Source of the DNA: Cronobacter turicensis z3032 | Lineage (GTDB): Bacteria; Pseudomonadota; Gammaproteobacteria; Enterobacterales; Enterobacteriaceae | Reading direction: 5' to 3' | DNA: 64,000 nt | Assembly: GCA_000027065.2 (NCBI GenBank) | Contig: FN543093.2 | Span: 686,074-750,073 of the forward strand | In this document: piece after piece, positions 20,135 through 29,385 of the stretch | Layout: each line of letters starts with the position of its first letter | Numbering within the stretch: the stretch's first letter is position 1 | Made by a program: the position numbers and the translations under genes | The notes under the pieces: generated by a model | Databases searched by the model: none | What the model saw: only the letters and a program-made list of their open reading frames with translations | Told to the model about the DNA's origin: nothing

Positions 20135-20605
20135 ATGTCTACATCCATACAGAGCAACAGCGCGGTGCTTGTGCACTTTACGCTGAAGCTTGAAGACGGC
20201 TCCACAGCGGAGTCCAGCCGCAACAGCGGCAAACCCGCGCTGTTTCGCCTGGGTGACGGCTCGCTGTCGCAGGGCCTGGAGCGCGAGTTGCTCGGCCTGC
20301 ATGCCGGCGACAAAAAAGCGTTTACGCTACTGCCGGAAGACGCTTTCGGCACGCCAAGCCCGGATCTTATCCAGTACTTTTCCCGCCGCGAGTTTATCGA
20401 CGCGGGCGAGCCGGACATCGGCGCTATCATGCTCTTTACCGCAATGGACGGCAGCGAAATGCCGGGCGTCATCCGCGAAATCAACGGCGACTCCATCACG
20501 GTGGATTTCAACCATCCGCTCGCCGGGCATACCCTTCATTTTGATATAGACGTGCTGGAGATCGATCCGGCGCTGGAGAGTTCTGATGCAGATCCTGTTG
20601 GCTAA
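20135..20605 (+). CDS. fkpB: FKBP-type peptidyl-prolyl isomerase FkpB
   Basis: FkpB (SlpA) is a cytosolic SlyD-like peptidyl-prolyl cis-trans isomerase with a chaperone insert. The 156-residue product contains the FKBP core ([36 protein letters not shown]) and an insert-in-flap region around residues 70-120. It then returns to the core at [17 protein letters not shown]. The gene overlaps the start of ispH by 20 bases, consistent with coupling in the operon. Confidence 0.94.
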   Translation: MSTSIQSNSAVLVHFTLKLEDGSTAESSRNSGKPALFRLGDGSLSQGLERELLGLHAGDKKAFTLLPEDAFGTPSPDLIQYFSRREFIDAGEPDIGAIMLFTAMDGSEMPGVIREINGDSITVDFNHPLAGHTLHFDIDVLEIDPALESSDADPVG

Positions 20606-21536
20606 CCCGCGCGGCTTCTGCGCAGGCGTGGACCGCGCTATCAGCATTGTGGAAAACGCGCTGGCCATTTACGGCGCGCCTATCTACGTTCGCCATGAAG
20701 TCGTGCATAACCGTTATGTGGTGGACAGCCTGCGCGAGCGCGGCGCGATTTTTATCGAGCAAATCAGCGAAGTGCCGGATGGCGCGATCCTGATTTTCTC
20801 CGCCCACGGCGTCTCTCAGGCGGTTCGCAATGAAGCGAAAAGCCGCGATCTGACGGTGTTTGACGCCACCTGCCCGCTGGTGACCAAAGTGCATATGGAA
20901 GTGGCGCGCTCCAGCCGCCGCGGCGAAGAAGCCATTCTTATCGGCCACGCCGGACACCCGGAAGTGGAAGGCACGATGGGCCAGTACAGCAACCCGGAAG
21001 GGGGCATGTACCTGGTGGAATCGCCGGATGATGTCTGGAAAATCACCGTGAAGGATGAAAATAATCTCTCCTTTATGACCCAGACGACGCTGTCAGTGGA
21101 TGACACATCCGAGGTGATCGACGCGCTGCGCAGCCGTTTTCCGAAAATCGTCGGCCCACGTAAAGATGACATCTGCTACGCCACCACCAACCGTCAGGAA
21201 GCCGTGCGCGCGCTGGCGGAGCAGGCGGACGTAGTGTTAGTGGTCGGGTCGAAAAACTCCTCTAACTCCAACCGTCTGGCGGAGCTGGCCCAGCGTATGG
21301 GCAAAACGGCCTATCTTATCGACGACGCGAACGACATTCAGGAAGCCTGGGTGAAAACCGCCGACTGTGTAGGCGTGACCGCAGGCGCCTCAGCGCCGGA
21401 TATTCTGGTGCAGAACGTCATCACGCGCCTCAAAGCGCTCGGCGGCAGCGATGCCCATGAGCTGACCGGCCGTGAAGAGAACATCGTGTTCGAAGTGCCG
21501 AAGGAGCTGCGCATCGACGCGCGCGAAGTGCAGTAA
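20586..21536 (+). CDS. ispH: 4-hydroxy-3-methylbut-2-enyl diphosphate reductase
   Basis: IspH (LytB) is the last enzyme of the MEP isoprenoid pathway. It reduces HMBPP to IPP and DMAPP using a [4Fe-4S] cluster. The 316 residues contain the three cluster cysteines: C12 in NPRGFCAG, the cysteine of DATCPLVTK near residue 96, and that of [10 protein letters not shown] near residue 197. [10 protein letters not shown] and GASAPD mark the substrate site. It ends the operon and is followed by a hairpin terminator. Confidence 0.97.
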   Translation: MQILLANPRGFCAGVDRAISIVENALAIYGAPIYVRHEVVHNRYVVDSLRERGAIFIEQISEVPDGAILIFSAHGVSQAVRNEAKSRDLTVFDATCPLVTKVHMEVARSSRRGEEAILIGHAGHPEVEGTMGQYSNPEGGMYLVESPDDVWKITVKDENNLSFMTQTTLSVDDTSEVIDALRSRFPKIVGPRKDDICYATTNRQEAVRALAEQADVVLVVGSKNSSNSNRLAELAQRMGKTAYLIDDANDIQEAWVKTADCVGVTAGASAPDILVQNVITRLKALGGSDAHELTGREENIVFEVPKELRIDAREVQ

Positions 21537-21567
21537 ATTTCACGCGCGAGAAGCGATGACATCACAG

Positions 21568-21593
21568 ACGGGGAGCCAGGCGCTCCCCGTTTT
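21568..21593 (+). terminator. terminator after ispH
   Basis: A perfect 9-bp stem, ACGGGGAGC (21568-21576) with GCTCCCCGT (21582-21590), is followed by TTTCATT. It separates the plus-strand operon from the minus-strand sugar cluster. Confidence 0.7.
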
Positions 21594-21596
21594 CAT

Positions 21597-22379
21597 TCAG
21601 GCTTCGTCTTCATCCTGCATCAGGGCGCTGCGTCCGCCGTCCATGACGATAGTGGTGCCCGCAATAAACCCGGCGCGCTCGCTTGCCAGAAACAGACACA
21701 GCTCGCCGACCTCTTCGGGGCGGCCAATGCGCCCGACCGGATGTTTACGTACCGTTTTTTCCCGCACACGTTGCGCATCCGGGTGGCTGTCAAACCACGC
21801 CTGGTTGCCTGCGGTGTCGATAAATCCCGGCGCGATGCCCACGGTACGAACCTCCGGGCCCCATTCGATGGTGAGGCTCTGCACCAGCGAGAGCAGGGCG
21901 CGCTTGCTGATGTTGTAAGGCGCGCAGCCTGGCATTGTGGAAAACGCATGGTTAGACGTGATGATTAACATCACCCCATGGCTTTTTGCCAGCGGTTCAC
22001 GCGCGCATTTCGCCAGAAACCAGTGCGAGCGCAGGTTGAGCTCAAGATTATGCGTCCATGTTTCCAGGCTGCAATCGACGCCTGCAAACACATTTTTCCC
22101 GGCGTTCGACACCACAACGTCAATACGTCCCGCCAGTGCCAGCGCCTCCTCAACAAACTGCTGGATGTGCCCGGTTTGCGTCATATCTACGGAAAAGTAA
22201 AAAAACTGCCCGGGCCAGGCCGCCAGCAATGTCTGTACCTGCGGCGCGTTTTCAGAAGACGGGAGCGCGCAGCCGATCACCAGGTCGCCGTGCGCTAAAA
22301 AAACAGTGGCGATGGCGTGGCCGATCCCCTGACTGGCGCCGGTCACGATGACCACGCGCGGAGTCTGTCGTAATGTCAT
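21597..22379 (-). CDS. SDR-family dehydrogenase of sugar cluster
   Basis: A 260-residue classical short-chain dehydrogenase/reductase. The NAD(P) motif is TGASQGIG (residues 13-20), NAG is at 92-94 and the catalytic set is S142, Y155 and K159 (YNISK). It is the last gene of the minus-strand sugar-acid operon, 12 bp after the aldolase gene, with a GAGGG ribosome site. In this setting it may oxidise an aldose such as galactose to its lactone, or interconvert a keto-sugar. The substrate cannot be read from sequence. Confidence 0.8.
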   Translation of the reverse strand: MTLRQTPRVVIVTGASQGIGHAIATVFLAHGDLVIGCALPSSENAPQVQTLLAAWPGQFFYFSVDMTQTGHIQQFVEEALALAGRIDVVVSNAGKNVFAGVDCSLETWTHNLELNLRSHWFLAKCAREPLAKSHGVMLIITSNHAFSTMPGCAPYNISKRALLSLVQSLTIEWGPEVRTVGIAPGFIDTAGNQAWFDSHPDAQRVREKTVRKHPVGRIGRPEEVGELCLFLASERAGFIAGTTIVMDGGRSALMQDEDEA

Positions 22380-22391
22380 GGCGTTATTCCC

Positions 22392-23297
22392 TCACAAGGA
22401 AAATTCTTCGATAAGCCGGGCAATAGCCTGACGATCGGCCTGCGTCAGCGGCCAGCCTGGATGGCGGCAGTAGTCGCTCGCGATAATGCCCCGGCGGTAC
22501 AGCAGCGTTTTTTCCGCCTGGATGATGTACTCACAATGGCTCATCCACTGCTGGATCCAGGGCAGGAGCCGCTGATGCAGCGCCTGCGCTTCGGCTTCCT
22601 CCCCCGCCTGCCAGTGGCGGTAAATCCGCACATAGACTTCGGTAAACGAACAGCCAGGCATTACGCCTCTGGCGCCAGCCTCCAGCATTTGCAGCATATA
22701 CAGGCCCGCATAGCCATTGAGCACGCCCGCCTGCGGCGCGTCGGCGAGAAACGCCCGGGTATATTCCACCGGCGGGTTGCATTCGATTTTGAACACCGCG
22801 TGCGGGTAGCGCGTCGCCACGGCCGCCAGCTGTTCCGGCGGGACAGACAACCCAGTTTCACCCGGCGCGTACTGCACCATCACCGGAATATCTACCGCTT
22901 CCAGCACCGCGAAAATATGTTCCTGGATAGCCTGCGGGCGAGGTTGCAGGAAGAATGGGGGCAGCAACATCAGCGCGTCAGCGCCCAGCGCCTGATACTC
23001 TCTGGCGCGTTTTACCGCCAGCTCGGTACTGTGATCGGTCACAGAGAGGGCGCGAAATAAAGGGCTGCCGGAGAGCGTATGGATAAACCTCTGCGCCAGC
23101 CGATCGCGCTCTGTGTCGCTGAGTTTGGGAAACTCGCTGGCGATGCCAAACAGCGTGACGCCATCCGCGCCGGTCGCGGCGAGATGCTCCAGTAAGCGAA
23201 CAAAGCTGCGCTCGTCGATATCGCCGTTCGCGGTAAACGGCATCGCCACGATGGGATTTACGCCTGCGATACTGGCAGCGTCATAAGCGTTACTCAT
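22392..23297 (-). CDS. DapA-family aldolase of sugar cluster
   Basis: A 301-residue (beta/alpha)8 aldolase or dehydratase of the dihydrodipicolinate synthase / N-acetylneuraminate lyase superfamily. The Schiff-base lysine is K170 (FKIECNP) and the conserved tyrosine is Y143 (MVQYAPGE). The pyruvate carboxylate loop, normally GTTGE, is GIASE (51-55) here, as in 2-keto-3-deoxy-sugar-acid aldolases rather than DapA. The start overlaps the dehydratase stop as ATGA, so the two are translationally coupled. It probably cleaves a 2-keto-3-deoxy acid to pyruvate and an aldehyde. Lysine synthesis is unlikely. Confidence 0.8.
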   Translation of the reverse strand: MSNAYDAASIAGVNPIVAMPFTANGDIDERSFVRLLEHLAATGADGVTLFGIASEFPKLSDTERDRLAQRFIHTLSGSPLFRALSVTDHSTELAVKRAREYQALGADALMLLPPFFLQPRPQAIQEHIFAVLEAVDIPVMVQYAPGETGLSVPPEQLAAVATRYPHAVFKIECNPPVEYTRAFLADAPQAGVLNGYAGLYMLQMLEAGARGVMPGCSFTEVYVRIYRHWQAGEEAEAQALHQRLLPWIQQWMSHCEYIIQAEKTLLYRRGIIASDYCRHPGWPLTQADRQAIARLIEEFSL

Positions 23298-25003
23298 GCC
23301 TCATCCTCCCGGTCTGCCAGCACGGCGCCCTGCGCGGCGGGCAGCGCCCAGCGGCGATAGAGACGCAGAAAGCCGCGCGGGACTTCCTTATAGACCGGCT
23401 GCCACACGGCGCGGCGCAGGGCCAGCGTGTCGTCATCCACATGTAAAATCAGAAGGCGATCCGGAATATGGATGGAGATTTCATCGCCGTCTTTCACCAG
23501 GCCCAGCGCGCCGCCGTCGGCCGCTTCCGGCGAGATATGCCCGACAAACAGGCCTCGATTCGAGCCGGAGAAACGCCCGTCCGTGATCAGCGCGCAGTGG
23601 TCAGATAACCCCATGCCTTCCAGACATTTCATCGGCTTATACATTTCCGGCATCCCCGGCCCGCCTTTTGGCCCTTCGTAGCGCAACACCAGCACGCTGC
23701 CAGGCGGAATGCTGCCGGACATAATGGCCTCCACGGCCTCCTGTTCGCTGTTGAACACCACGGCCGGGCCACGGAAGATCATTAAATGCTCGGGAACGGC
23801 AGCGGGTTTCACTACGCAGCCCAGCGGCGACAGATTGCCGTGCAGTACCGCCACGCCCGCCTCGTTACGCACCGGGATGGCTAAGGTATGAATAACGTCC
23901 GGGCGCGGGCTGCGATGGCCTGCGGCAATGAGCTGCGCTTTGGTTTTCCCGGAAACCGTCATGGCGGACGTCTTCATCAGCGAGGCGATCTCCCGCTCCA
24001 CCGCCGGTACGCCGCCTGCCTCATGAAAATCGATCATGTCGTATTCCGATGCCGGATATAACGACGCCACCAGCGGCACCTGATGGCTGAGCGCGTCAAA
24101 CGCCGCCAGCGGCAGATGGCCCAGCCCGGCTTCATAGTGGATGGCCTGCAAATGCAAAATAGCGTTGGTCGAGCCGCCGGTCGCCAGCAGATAGACCATC
24201 GCATTGTGGATGGATTCCGGGGTGATTAGCTGGCGGGCGTTCATGCCATGGGTGACCAGCTTCACGGCCTGACGCCCGGTTTCTGTCGCACAGGTACGGC
24301 GCTGCGCTGAAATCGCGGGTAGCGTGCTGCTGCCCGGCAGGCTCATGCCTAATACTTCAGCGATGCAGCACATCGTGTTGGCGGTGCCGTACATGGTGCA
24401 GGAGCCGGGGCCGGGCTCTGCAATGTTTTCGATGTGGGCGAACTCGGCCTCGGTTATCTCTCCACGTTTCTTCCAGCCGATGGCTTCGGTGACGATATTG
24501 CCATCCCAGTGCTTGCCCTGGTATTGCGCCGGGTACATCGGCCCGCCGTTTACCATAATCGCCGGAATGTCCAGACGGGCGGCGGCCATCAGCATCGCCG
24601 GAACGATTTTGTCGCAGGAGCCGAGCAGCACCATGCCGTCAAAGCGATGGGCGCGCACCATGGTTTCAATCGAGGCGGCAATCACTTCCCGCGCGGCGAG
24701 AATGTAGCGCATGCCCAGATGCCCTTCGGCGATGCCGTCGCAGGGCGCGATAGTGCCAAACACCATCCCGACGCCGCCCGCTTCATCGATGCCCTGTAAA
24801 ACGTTCGCCGTCAGCTCGTTCAGATTGACATGCCCGGCGGTGGCGTTGGTATAGCTGTTGACCACCGCAATGACCGGGCGGCGCAACTGTTCGTCCGTGT
24901 GGCCCATCGATTTATACAGCGCGCGTTTCAGCGCGCCGTTATCGCCTTCCAGTATCGGATTAAAATGGGTATTACAGTGGGCGCATCCTTCGTTACAGCT
25001 CAT
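23294..25003 (-). CDS. IlvD/Edd-family sugar-acid dehydratase
   Basis: A 569-residue dehydratase of the IlvD/Edd family, which turns a sugar acid into a 2-keto-3-deoxy acid with an Fe-S cluster and Mg2+. Cluster cysteines are expected at C88 (APCDG), C130 ([13 protein letters not shown]) and C202 ([11 protein letters not shown]). The C-terminal part has [13 protein letters not shown] and DGRFSG. The ATG at 25003 is chosen because GAGG lies six bases before it; an ATG at 25009 would touch that site. Genomic partners suggest a galactonate-type substrate. The N-terminus carries an unusual Cys cluster (C3, C7, C10). Confidence 0.83.
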   Translation of the reverse strand: MSCNEGCAHCNTHFNPILEGDNGALKRALYKSMGHTDEQLRRPVIAVVNSYTNATAGHVNLNELTANVLQGIDEAGGVGMVFGTIAPCDGIAEGHLGMRYILAAREVIAASIETMVRAHRFDGMVLLGSCDKIVPAMLMAAARLDIPAIMVNGGPMYPAQYQGKHWDGNIVTEAIGWKKRGEITEAEFAHIENIAEPGPGSCTMYGTANTMCCIAEVLGMSLPGSSTLPAISAQRRTCATETGRQAVKLVTHGMNARQLITPESIHNAMVYLLATGGSTNAILHLQAIHYEAGLGHLPLAAFDALSHQVPLVASLYPASEYDMIDFHEAGGVPAVEREIASLMKTSAMTVSGKTKAQLIAAGHRSPRPDVIHTLAIPVRNEAGVAVLHGNLSPLGCVVKPAAVPEHLMIFRGPAVVFNSEQEAVEAIMSGSIPPGSVLVLRYEGPKGGPGMPEMYKPMKCLEGMGLSDHCALITDGRFSGSNRGLFVGHISPEAADGGALGLVKDGDEISIHIPDRLLILHVDDDTLALRRAVWQPVYKEVPRGFLRLYRRWALPAAQGAVLADREDEA

Positions 25004-25024
25004 AGTCATCCTCTTTTACATCAG

Positions 25025-26398
25025 TTAGCGACGTGCCGTCGCATCGACAGAAGGGGCAGTGTCAGACTGCTCATCATGGGGTTCAGATGCCGCAAGGCGT
25101 TTTTTGGGGTTCGCCAGACGCGCGGGCAGGGCAAGGATCAGCGGCGCGCACAACAGCAGGAAGCCAGCCAGAATGTAGAGCCCCGTGTCGGTGCGGCCGG
25201 TGGCGTCTTTCAGCCAGCCCAGTACGGTCGGGCCGAAGAAACCGGCGAGGTTGCCGATGGAATTGACCAGCGCGATGCCTGCCGCGGCGGCGGTGCCGGA
25301 CAGCATCGCGCCCGGCAGACTGATATAGGTGGGAATGAGCGCCAGCGTGCCGGACATCGCAAGGCAAATCCACGTCATCATCCAGAAGGTGGACGTGCTG
25401 CACCAGGCGCTCAGCGCAAGGCCAATGCCGCCGATGAGCGCCGGGACGGCGATATGCCAGCGGCGCTCCTGCTTCAAATCGGAGTGATGGCTGTTCCACA
25501 CCATAAACACCGCGCCGCACACATACGGCAACGCGGCGAGTAAGCCAATGTAGATATCGTCGCTGACGCCGGAGGTTTTAATGATCGACGGCAGCCAGAA
25601 ATTAATGCCGTAATAACCGATGTTGAAGCTAAAAAAGATCAGCGCCAGCAGCCAGACATAGCCGTTGTTAAACATATCTTTCAGGCTGCGATCGGCTCTG
25701 CCGTGGCGGGCGCGCTCGCGGTTCAGCGCGTCTTTCGCCATATCGCCGATAACCACCTGTTTTTCGGTTTCGCTCAGCCAGCGTGCGGCCTTCACGTCAT
25801 TATCGAGATAGCGCAACACCACAAACGCCAGCACAAAAGAGGGGATCGCCTCGACAAGAAACAGCCATTGCCAGTTATGCAGCCCTTCCACGCCCTCAAA
25901 CAGCGTCAGAATTAGCCCCGACAGCGGACTGCCGATAATGGTTGAGAGCGGCGTGACCAGAATAAACAGCCCCAGCGTGCGGGCGGAGCGCCAGGAAGGG
26001 AACCACAGCGTTAGATAGAAGACGATGCCCGGAAAGAATCCGGCTTCGGCGACGCCCAGTAAAAAGCGCAGCACGTAAAACTGCGTCGGGGTGCTGATAA
26101 AAATCATCGCCGCCGACAGCACCGCCCAGGTCACCATAATGCGGGCTATCCAGAAACGCGGGCCGAAGCGCTGCATCAGCAGATTGCTCGGCAGCTCAAA
26201 CAGAAAGTAACCGATAAAGAAAATCCCGGCGCCGAGGCCATAAACCGTGTCGCTGAAGTTCAGCGCATCCTGCATATGCAGTTTGGCGAAACCGACGTTG
26301 ACGCGGTCAAGGTAGGCGAAGAAATAGCACAGGATCAGAAACGGGATGAGCCTGCGGGTTATTTTGCGATAGACCTTATCTTCAGATGTCAGAAGCAT
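25025..26398 (-). CDS. MFS transporter, anion:cation symporter family
   Basis: A 457-residue twelve-helix MFS carrier. The N-terminal YLDRVNVGFAKLHM and the cytoplasmic loop RFGPRFWIARIM match the anion:cation symporter group that imports hexuronates, galactonate (DgoT) and glucarate. It is the fifth gene of the operon, 24 bp from the sugar porter upstream and 21 bp before the dehydratase, with a strong GGAGG site. It probably brings in the sugar acid consumed by the cluster. Confidence 0.82.
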   Translation of the reverse strand: MLLTSEDKVYRKITRRLIPFLILCYFFAYLDRVNVGFAKLHMQDALNFSDTVYGLGAGIFFIGYFLFELPSNLLMQRFGPRFWIARIMVTWAVLSAAMIFISTPTQFYVLRFLLGVAEAGFFPGIVFYLTLWFPSWRSARTLGLFILVTPLSTIIGSPLSGLILTLFEGVEGLHNWQWLFLVEAIPSFVLAFVVLRYLDNDVKAARWLSETEKQVVIGDMAKDALNRERARHGRADRSLKDMFNNGYVWLLALIFFSFNIGYYGINFWLPSIIKTSGVSDDIYIGLLAALPYVCGAVFMVWNSHHSDLKQERRWHIAVPALIGGIGLALSAWCSTSTFWMMTWICLAMSGTLALIPTYISLPGAMLSGTAAAAGIALVNSIGNLAGFFGPTVLGWLKDATGRTDTGLYILAGFLLLCAPLILALPARLANPKKRLAASEPHDEQSDTAPSVDATARR

Positions 26399-26422
26399 GT
26401 CATTAACCTCCAGGAGAGCAAC

Positions 26423-27847
26423 TTAGCGCGCGGTCGCAGCGCGGGGAGCATCAGACGCAACAGGCTGACCAATAAGGCGCAGCGGCGCGCCGTTCATCAG
26501 GTTGCGTTCGATGTCTTCCAGAGAGATATTTTTGGTTTCCGGCACAAACAGCAGCGTCAGAACAATGCACACGACATTGAGCAGGCCATACAGCCAGAAG
26601 GTGTTCGGACTACCGATAGTGTCGATAAGCGTCAGGAAAGAAGCGCCAATGATCATATTGGCTATCCAGTTCGCCATCGTGGAACAGGTGACCCCGAAAT
26701 CGCGCCCGGCCAGCGGCTGGATCTCCGAGCACAACACCCAGATAAGCGGACCGGCGCTCATGGCGAAACCCGTGATGAAAAGCAGCAGGATCAGCACCGC
26801 CAGATATTGCCCGACGGCGCTGTGCAGCCCGCTGTAAAACATGAAGCCGAGAATGCCCATGCAAACCGCCATCACTGCGAACCCCAGTTTCAGGACAGGC
26901 TTGCGGCCCCAACGATCCACAAGGCCAATCGCAATAAAGGTGGCGAGCACATTCGTCAGCCCGGCGATCACGGTGCCCCACATCTGCTGTCGGGTTGTGG
27001 CGAATCCGGCGATTTCAAAGATTTTCGGCGCGTAGTACATGATGACCGTCATGCCGGTGAACTGCTGCATAAACTGCAACAGAATGCCAAGGCCGGTGGA
27101 GCGGCGAAAATGGGCGTTGTGACGGAATAATTGCCAGCCGCGCTGTTTTATTTTTACGCTTTCACGGATCTGGTTTAGCTCGTGCTGCGCGTCTTTATCG
27201 CTGTTACGCAGTCGTTTAAGTACGCTCGCCGCCAGCGCATCACGGCGTTTCATCATCAGCCAGCGCGGGCTTTCCGGCAGCGTCAGCACGCCGATAAACA
27301 GCACCACTGCCGGAAAGGTGATAATGCCCAACATCCAGCGCCAGTGGCCGCCGCCGCTCAGGGCCGTATCAGAAATGAACGCGGCCAGAATGCCGATAGT
27401 GATCATCAGCTGATACAGCGAAATCATACTGCCGCGAATACGTTCCGGGGCGATTTCAGAGAGATACAGCGGCGCCGTGAACGAGGCCACGCCGACCGCC
27501 AGACCCAGAATAAAGCGCGCTATCGCCAGCATTGGCATATTCCCTGCCGCCGCGCAGCCGAGCGAGCCGACGACAAACAGCGTGGCGCCGAGCAACAGGC
27601 TTCTGCGGCGGCCCAGCGAGGAGGACATCGGGCCGCTGCACAGCGCGCCCAGCGCCGCGCCGAACATCATGACGCTGACCACAATTTCCTGCTGGTGGCT
27701 GTTAAGGTCGAATGTTCGCGCGAGAAACGGTAGCGCGCCTGCGATGACGCCCATATCGAGGCCAAACAGCAACCCGGCGAGCGCCGCGAGAAAGCAGACG
27801 GTAAACGCCTGCCGGTTCAAAGTGTGAGAGTGTGTTGAAGTCGTCAT
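26423..27847 (-). CDS. sugar:H+ symporter, AraE/GalP-like MFS
   Basis: A 474-residue member of the MFS sugar porter family. It carries AGLLFGLDMGVIAGALPF in helix 1, SSSLGRRRS, PESPRWLM, QQFTGMTVIMYYAP, DRWGRKP and the terminal PETKNISLEDIE, very close in pattern to E. coli AraE and GalP. It should import an aldose such as galactose or arabinose with protons. The operon thus encodes one carrier for a neutral sugar and one for an acid, which fits oxidation of the sugar inside the cell. Confidence 0.85.
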   Translation of the reverse strand: MTTSTHSHTLNRQAFTVCFLAALAGLLFGLDMGVIAGALPFLARTFDLNSHQQEIVVSVMMFGAALGALCSGPMSSSLGRRRSLLLGATLFVVGSLGCAAAGNMPMLAIARFILGLAVGVASFTAPLYLSEIAPERIRGSMISLYQLMITIGILAAFISDTALSGGGHWRWMLGIITFPAVVLFIGVLTLPESPRWLMMKRRDALAASVLKRLRNSDKDAQHELNQIRESVKIKQRGWQLFRHNAHFRRSTGLGILLQFMQQFTGMTVIMYYAPKIFEIAGFATTRQQMWGTVIAGLTNVLATFIAIGLVDRWGRKPVLKLGFAVMAVCMGILGFMFYSGLHSAVGQYLAVLILLLFITGFAMSAGPLIWVLCSEIQPLAGRDFGVTCSTMANWIANMIIGASFLTLIDTIGSPNTFWLYGLLNVVCIVLTLLFVPETKNISLEDIERNLMNGAPLRLIGQPVASDAPRAATAR

Positions 27848-27871
27848 AATCGGTCCCGTGTCAGAAAAGGA

Positions 27872-28735
27872 TCACAGCCGAAAACGGTTTTCAGGCTGGC
27901 CGGTCAACGTTGTTTTTAGAATTAACAGTGCGCCATCAAGCGGGCCGGGATGCGCGATGCCATCCCTGGCGGAGGTGATGTAGAGATCGCTGAGCGTGTC
28001 GCCGCCAAAGGCGCAACTACTCGGTTGCAGTACCGGCAGCGCGAAGGATTCTTCTTCCCGCATCGTCCCGGCGCGCAGGGCGTGACAAACCAGCTTTCCC
28101 GCGCCCCAGCGGGCATTTATCAGATGTCCATCCATGCTCAGGGCGGAGCCGTCCGCAATGCCCTCGACCTCATATTCCTGAAGAAGAGTGAATTCAGGCG
28201 GCCTGAACGCGGCGCGGTAAAAACGGTGACGCAGCGAATCGGCAAACCACTGCGCGTCTTCATACCAGACCATGGTATTGGGCACCCACTGCCGCGCCAG
28301 CAGAATCTGCGGCGCGGTAGCGCCGGGCTCCAGGCGGTACCAGCGGCCGATGGCCTGCGCTGCCTGCGGCTCCATCGTGCTGAACCACAGCGCGCCGTCG
28401 GGCGCGATAGCCGCGTCGTTCGGCCGGGTGCGGGTTTCGCTTTCCGGCCACGGCAGAAGCAGCGACATGCGCGCCCGGTCGTAGTCATAAATCCCTATGC
28501 CCGTCTGGCTGACGACCAGAAAATGGTCGCTCCGGGTCGTCAGCAATACCGCGCTGGTGAAGCGGGGCATATCGCGAATCGTGAGGCGCTGCGTTGACGG
28601 CCAGTAGCGCAGCAGTTTGCCTGCCAGAATGTCGACCCACAGCAGCGAGGCGCTGCGATCGCACCACACCGGGGTTTCGCCGAGCCGGGCGCGCCAGGCG
28701 CCAATGGGGACGGGATCGCCGCGAAAGTACGTCAT
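27872..28735 (-). CDS. SMP-30/gluconolactonase-family lactonase
   Basis: A 287-residue six-bladed beta-propeller of the SMP-30/gluconolactonase/LRE family, which hydrolyses aldonolactones to aldonic acids with a divalent metal. Likely metal ligands lie in LGETPVW, WVPNTMVW and GIADGSALSMDG, and RPNDAAIAPDGALWFSTM is a family hallmark. The ATG at 28735 overlaps the dgoA-like stop (TGATG) and is preferred over a GTG one codon earlier. It would follow the dehydrogenase in an oxidative sugar pathway. Confidence 0.83.
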   Translation of the reverse strand: MTYFRGDPVPIGAWRARLGETPVWCDRSASLLWVDILAGKLLRYWPSTQRLTIRDMPRFTSAVLLTTRSDHFLVVSQTGIGIYDYDRARMSLLLPWPESETRTRPNDAAIAPDGALWFSTMEPQAAQAIGRWYRLEPGATAPQILLARQWVPNTMVWYEDAQWFADSLRHRFYRAAFRPPEFTLLQEYEVEGIADGSALSMDGHLINARWGAGKLVCHALRAGTMREEESFALPVLQPSSCAFGGDTLSDLYITSARDGIAHPGPLDGALLILKTTLTGQPENRFRL

Positions 28736-29385
28736 CACGCGTCTGCCAGGATGTGCCAGGCCTGCCGGAACGCGCCAGCGCGCAGGCGTAAATCGTGCAG
28801 GCTCATCCCCGCCTGATACAGCGCGCCCCCAAGCCCGAAGCCATCCGCGCCAGCCCGACGATAAGCGCCCATCTGCGTCGGATCAGGCTGAATGCCGCCT
28901 ACCGGTAAACAGACGAGGTGTGGCGGCAGTACCGCGCGCAGGGCTTTCACGATGGCCGGGGTAATCTGTTCTGCCGGAAAGAGTTTCAGCGCGCTGGCGC
29001 CTGCGCCGATAGCGCTAAAGGCTTCGGTGGGCGTTATCACGCCGGGAAGGCTTATCAGCCCCCGCTCGCGGGTGCGGCGAATCACCGCCGGGCAGCCGTC
29101 GGGAGAGACGATAAGCTGTCCGCCGCATCTCGCCACGTGGTCGACCTGTTCCGGGGTTAGAACCGTCCCTGCGCCGACTCTGGCGCTATCGCCCACCACC
29201 TCACGCATCAGCCTGATGGACGTCAGCGCCGAAGGACTGTTAAGCGGAACCTCAAGCCAGTGAAAACCTGCGTTAACCAGAATTTCTGCCGCGGGTTGCG
29301 CGTCGGCGGGCGTGATCCCGCGCAGAATAGCGATAAGCGGCAGCGTCTCCTGCTGCCAGCAGGTATAAAAGTCCGTCGGTGTCAT
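28735..29385 (-). CDS. dgoA: 2-dehydro-3-deoxy-6-phosphogalactonate aldolase
   Basis: A 216-residue KDPG/KDPGal class I aldolase that splits 2-dehydro-3-deoxy-6-phosphogalactonate into pyruvate and glyceraldehyde 3-phosphate. Recognisable motifs are LPLIAILRGITP, the general-base region LEVPLNSP (E45), VGAGTVLTPEQ and the Schiff-base lysine K134 in ALKLFPAEQ. The ATG at 29385 overlaps the kinase stop as ATGA and gives a length close to E. coli DgoA; a longer upstream frame is rejected. The symbol rests on pairing with the DgoK-like kinase. Confidence 0.87.
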   Translation of the reverse strand: MTPTDFYTCWQQETLPLIAILRGITPADAQPAAEILVNAGFHWLEVPLNSPSALTSIRLMREVVGDSARVGAGTVLTPEQVDHVARCGGQLIVSPDGCPAVIRRTRERGLISLPGVITPTEAFSAIGAGASALKLFPAEQITPAIVKALRAVLPPHLVCLPVGGIQPDPTQMGAYRRAGADGFGLGGALYQAGMSLHDLRLRAGAFRQAWHILADA

